From Guyanagaster necrorhizus (taxonomy: Eukaryota; Basidiomycota; Agaricomycetes; Agaricales; Physalacriaceae), in the NCBI RefSeq assembly GCF_019112545.1, contig NW_025064898.1, positions 398,578 through 462,577 on the forward strand: DNA of 64,000 bases, in the 5' to 3' direction. The position numbers were made by a program, and so were the translations under genes. Below, one piece after another: positions 60,471 through 64,000 of this stretch (position 1 is the stretch's first letter; each line of letters starts with the position of its first letter). A model generated the notes under the pieces. That model did not search any database and had not been told where the DNA came from. It saw only the letters and a list, made by a program, of their open reading frames with translations.

Positions 60471-60665
60471 CTCAGTCGCTTCACCCACGTTGTGCCCGAC
60501 TGAGGTATGTATATCCCTACTGTGCTTATGACTATGATACTTACACTCGTTCGTAGATACTCACATATATTCTTCTGTCAATAGGTACAGTAGACTCAAT
60601 ACAGTCGCTTCACCCACGTTGTGCCCGACTGAGATACTCACATATATTCTTCTGTCAATAGGTTA
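60471..60665. repeat. Two interleaved direct repeats in the retrotransposon 5' region
   Basis: Block A (CAGTCGCTTCACCCACG and its continuation, 31 bases) occurs near 60473-60503 and again near 60603-60633. Block B (AGATACTCACATATATTC and its continuation, about 32 bases) occurs near 60556-60587 and 60633-60664. Order is A, spacer, B, spacer, A, B. The A-B pair is contiguous only in the second occurrence. Confidence 0.85.
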
Positions 60666-60788
60666 TGAGGCCCCATTGCCTATAACTACTCAGTCAAGAA
60701 GAATACGCAACGGAATTTTCGACTCAACTTACCACTTGAATTTATACCATACCACTACCCTCACCACTTTACACCACACCCCTAAACG

Positions 60789-63700
60789 ATGTCGTCGATG
60801 TCGGGAGTCACTATCCTCCCTGACACGAGTAGCCATTTCAACGGGAAGAACTACGCCTCATGGAAACTCCAACTTACTGAGTTACTGAAGGGAAAAGGCC
60901 TATGGGGATACATTGCAGGAACTACTGTCTGTCCTGCCATCCCCACCACCACTACCACAGCCACGGCTACTACCACACCCCTCCCACCAGACCCTACTCC
61001 CATATACTCATCCTCTCCCTCATATGACGAGTGGGTCTTTCGTGATCAGCTCGCCCACTCGAACATCGTCCTCAATGTTCTCGACCCCATTGGTCTAGGG
61101 GTCAAGACTGACGGAACGGCAAAGGAATGCTGGGACTCCGTTGCTGCGGAACACGCAAAGAAAACGGATATGGCCCTTTCCGAGGCTGAGGCATCGCTGA
61201 ATGCGGCGAAGTTTGACGGGAACAGTGACATCAATATTCACGTCGCCGACTTACGCACGAAACGACGAGCTGTGAATGACCTCCGAACCACAGCATTGAG
61301 TGATCAGGAGTTTAAGGGAATAATTATTCGCTCGATAATCCCGACTGATCACTGGATGCCTATCCTCCCAAGTTTATACGGCATGCCAACATCCTCTGAT
61401 GTGTTTTCTCATCTCCAAACCCATGCCGCCACGCTTCGTGCTGCGGGTAAAGGTCCTGCCAACTCCCAAGCACTTGCGGCTGGAGCCGGAACCTCTGTCG
61501 TGGTACGCAGATGTCGCAATCCAGATTGCAAGGCCCGTGATAAGACTAGGCACACCACCGAGAATTGTTATTGGCCAGGAGGGGGAAAAGAGGGACAATT
61601 CCCTGCCAACTTCGGCCGACCTCGCCGTGCAAACCAGGCAATCTCGAACACCACGGCCGATACTACAAGGCACTTTGTACTTGCTGCAAGTGCTACTACA
61701 GTGGAAGTCGATCATGATGATGACGGCATTGTAATTGAGGATGGCAGCACTGGCGAGAGAATATACGAGTGGAATGGTACCCATTCCTCCTGGCGCTGGG
61801 ATGAAACAGAGAGCAGCACCATATTGATGTCGAAGGTTGAAGAAGAGACAGACCTCGAAATGCCCCCTCTCACTGACGCCGATGACTCTGATGATGAAGA
61901 CGTTGCTGGAGATGATGAGATACCTTCTGTCAAGAGTATAGACACTAGCAAGGCCAACATCGAGAATGTAGGACACTTTACATGCGAGGCCGACCCTGCT
62001 ACAACAGCCTTTGTCACGACTACGTTCGAAGGCCGTACCCCAGCCATCACTCTAACCTTCATGGATTCTGGCGCGAGCGACTACTTCTTCAGGAATCATG
62101 ACGACTTCACAGAGTACATGCCAGTAGCCTTCCGTACTGGCTCATCTGCAGTTGAGGGAAAGGGAACGTTCGAGATCCTGGGCCAGAGTACAGCAACAAA
62201 GGTCTTTAGACTAAATGGAAGAGATGTCAAGCTCACCTTCAAAAATGCCTTGCATTCACCTTCACTCGCCACAAATCTCATCTCCGTAAGCGCCTTAGAC
62301 AAGGCTGGGTTGTCAACTGTGTTCTCTGATAGCCGTGCAGTTGTCCAGGATAAGTCTGGTAAAGAGATCTTTGCTGGGCGAGGCTCGGACGGCATGTATG
62401 TGCTGGATGCTGCACCCAGCCCCCAAGCTATGGCATCCCGCTCATCTCCCACTTCGCTGAGTACTTGGCACCGTCGTTTTGTCCATATGAGCCCTGCAAA
62501 AATCGAGGAGATAGCATCGAAAAAGCTGGTGGATGGCTTGGAAATTACCTCAGAGCCTATCCAGGGATGCTGCGAGGACTGTATTCTAGCGAGACATGCT
62601 CGCCGTCCCTTCGATGAGCCTACCAATCCCAACGTCGACCCACTGGAGCTTGTTGCGACAGATTTGTGGGGACCGTCTCGAACGGCATCACCGAGTGGAA
62701 AGACTTATATGATGATATTCGTCGATAGTGGTACATCGTTCAAGGCGGGGGAATTCCTGGCGGACAAAGCAGACGACACTACCGTGGCTGCTTTTGACAG
62801 ATACAGGCGCATGGCTGAGACCCAGACTGGCCGAAAGCTTAAGCGTGTACGTGCTGATCGTGCTTTTGCAGGGGTAAAGTGGAAACAATATTGCGAGGAG
62901 CATAGGATCATCCTGGAATTAACTGCACCCCACTCATCAGCCCAGAATGGATTAGCTGAACGTGCCCTACGCACCACCATGGAGGATACAAGAGCTCTAC
63001 TAAGTGACTCTGGCCTCGCCGACCGCTACTGGGCTGAGGCCGCCTCTATGTCAATCTTCACGCGAAACCTTGTTCCTTCGAGTCGCCATCCTGGAGTGGT
63101 ACCAGCAGAGGGTTTCTCGAAGCGACGACAGGACGTGGGATTTTTACGAGTATTCGGATCCACTTGCTGGGCAAAGAAACCTATAGCTGGTGGGGTTTTG
63201 GTAGACGGTGGAAGCAAACTCGATGATCGATCAAAGAAATGCACCTTTCTGGGATACTCAGGGTCCAACTACCGCGTACTTGATCAATCGGGACGTGTGT
63301 TCGTGTCTCGTGATGTCATCTTCGATGAAGGACCAGCGCACCGAAGTGTGAGTGTGGGGGAGACGGAGGACGAACCTGCACTCACCACTTCTACTCATAC
63401 CGAGATGCCTATGCCAACCGAGCCAACCGAGCCAACCGAGCCTATGCCAGATGCTCCCACAGAACCAACTCTTCGCCGATCAACGCGCTTAATGCGTCCC
63501 AGTGCTGATGCTGCCGAATCTCTGATGTCAAAGCAACGAGAGGCTGAAGCCCATGCAAGCGGAAACGACTGGGCAACCAACAGCAAACAGCCACGCGCTT
63601 CAATGGCTTCTGGTAATCCACCTGACCCATACATCCCACGAAATCATCAAGATGCACTGCGTGTCGATGAAGAGCGATGGAAGGCAGCCATAGATGTGGA

Positions 63701-64000
63701 ATACCAAATGCATATGACGAAGCATACGTGGGACCTAGTCGACAGACCGGTGGGTGTGAACGTGATGGATTGTAAATGGGTCTATGGTATGAAATGGGAT
63801 GGCGATGGTAACTAGATCAGGGACAAGGCGAGGCTCGTTGGGAAGGGCTATACTCAACAGTATGGACTCGACTATAACGACACTTGGGCTGCGGTGACCC
63901 GTCTCGAATCTGTACGGATGTCGGCTGCTGTTGCAGCAAAGCTCGATCTTGTCCTATGGCAAGTGGACTTTGTTTCGGCATACTTGAATAGCGAGACAAA
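60789..64000 (+). pseudogene. Copia gag-pol polyprotein with one in-frame stop
   Basis: 1,008 codons from ATG 60789 to a TAG at 63813-63815; the same frame then continues with reverse-transcriptase sequence to the window end. Gag head SSHFNGKNYASWKLQLTELL is followed by a zinc-knuckle-like C-x4-C-x7-H-x4-C near residue 240 and the aspartic protease FMDSGASDYF near residue 424. The pre-integrase WHRRFVHMS...CCEDC lies near 560-600. The integrase has Asp in LVATDLWGP, Asp in VRADRAFAG and Glu in NGLAERALR, with 33 residues between the last two. The RT start is MDCKWVYGMKW, then after the stop ARLVGKGYTQQYGLDYNDTW and LWQVDFVSAYLNSE. Apart from that single stop the frame is clean, so the insertion is recent or the stop is read through. 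The product would copy and insert the element. Confidence 0.88.

Larger units (their letters stand above)
60187..64000 (+). mobile_element. Ty1/copia LTR retrotransposon, 5' part, truncated by window end
   Basis: The element includes 5' LTR and leader sequence (from about 60187, boundary uncertain) and a long gag-pol frame from 60789 that continues past the window. The presumed LTR carries TATA-like sequence (TTATATATAC near 60402) and a short inverted pair near 60188-60225 (TGGTAGCGC / GCGCTAACCA). Within 60471-60665 two short blocks are each repeated. The integrase precedes the reverse transcriptase, which is the copia order. I cannot see the 3' LTR, so boundaries and age stay open. Confidence 0.85.

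Noticed and set aside
61374..61976. 200-codon open frame antisense to the retrotransposon
   Set aside because: A shadow of the gag-pol reading frame on the other strand, with no independent motif.
1..64000. tRNA, rRNA and CRISPR features
   Set aside because: I scanned by eye for T-arm/B-box-like GGTTCGANTCC signals and for regularly spaced repeats and saw none worth calling; a covariance-model search (tRNAscan-SE, Infernal) would be decisive.

Overview
The window looks like nuclear DNA of a filamentous basidiomycete, most likely an Agaricomycete. The evidence is dense genes on both strands, coding regions cut by many GT-AG introns of about 45-80 bp, and basidiomycete-like versions of conserved eukaryotic genes. 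There is no bacterial operon structure, and I recognised no rRNA or tRNA gene and no CRISPR array. Exon limits below were placed by eye from splice signals and reading-frame continuity.

Left part (1-22 kb, looser). This part holds the 3' end of a TRP/Yvc1-type vacuolar cation channel (1-1732), a broken AAA-ATPase-like/PD-(D/E)XK gene (2.1-4.6 kb), a caleosin-like EF-hand gene (5.0-6.4 kb, minus) and a decaying PHO84-type phosphate transporter pseudogene (8.4-10.4 kb). These are followed by a Tgl2-like lipase (12.8-14.7 kb), a conserved MIF4G/ARM-like hypothetical (15.2-16.4 kb), an aminoglycoside-phosphotransferase-fold kinase (16.6-18.1 kb, minus) and a type-2 diacylglycerol acyltransferase (19.9-21.7 kb, minus). 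Long stretches between them show no recognisable gene.

Central part (23-44 kb, compact housekeeping block). In order: HIS1 converging on a membrane-anchored aldo/keto reductase, RPAP1, an uncharacterised fungal conserved protein, a small Kre9/Knh1-like membrane protein, a CCDC25/Jlp2 homologue, RBM25, a GH37 trehalase and a secreted type-B carboxylesterase. Two MITE-like inverted-repeat elements lie here, one inside an intron of the reductase and one in the divergent promoter region of RPAP1.

Right part (44-64 kb). A second AAA-ATPase-like copy (minus strand) is a pseudogene that has lost the nuclease core. Next come a long coiled-coil protein with 11-residue repeats, diverging over 170 bp from an Slp1/SUCO-type SUN-domain protein, an FMN-dependent alpha-hydroxy-acid dehydrogenase converging on ALG11, and a Ty1/copia retrotransposon truncated by the window end. 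The retrotransposon carries one in-frame stop at the start of the reverse transcriptase.

Themes. Three genes that could act on neutral lipid (caleosin-like, Tgl2-like lipase, DGAT2) lie within 17 kb. The channel, lipase, acyltransferase, HIS1, RPAP1, CCDC25, RBM25, trehalase, esterase, SUN, FMN-dehydrogenase and ALG11 genes read as intact. The phosphate transporter and both AAA-ATPase copies are visibly decaying.
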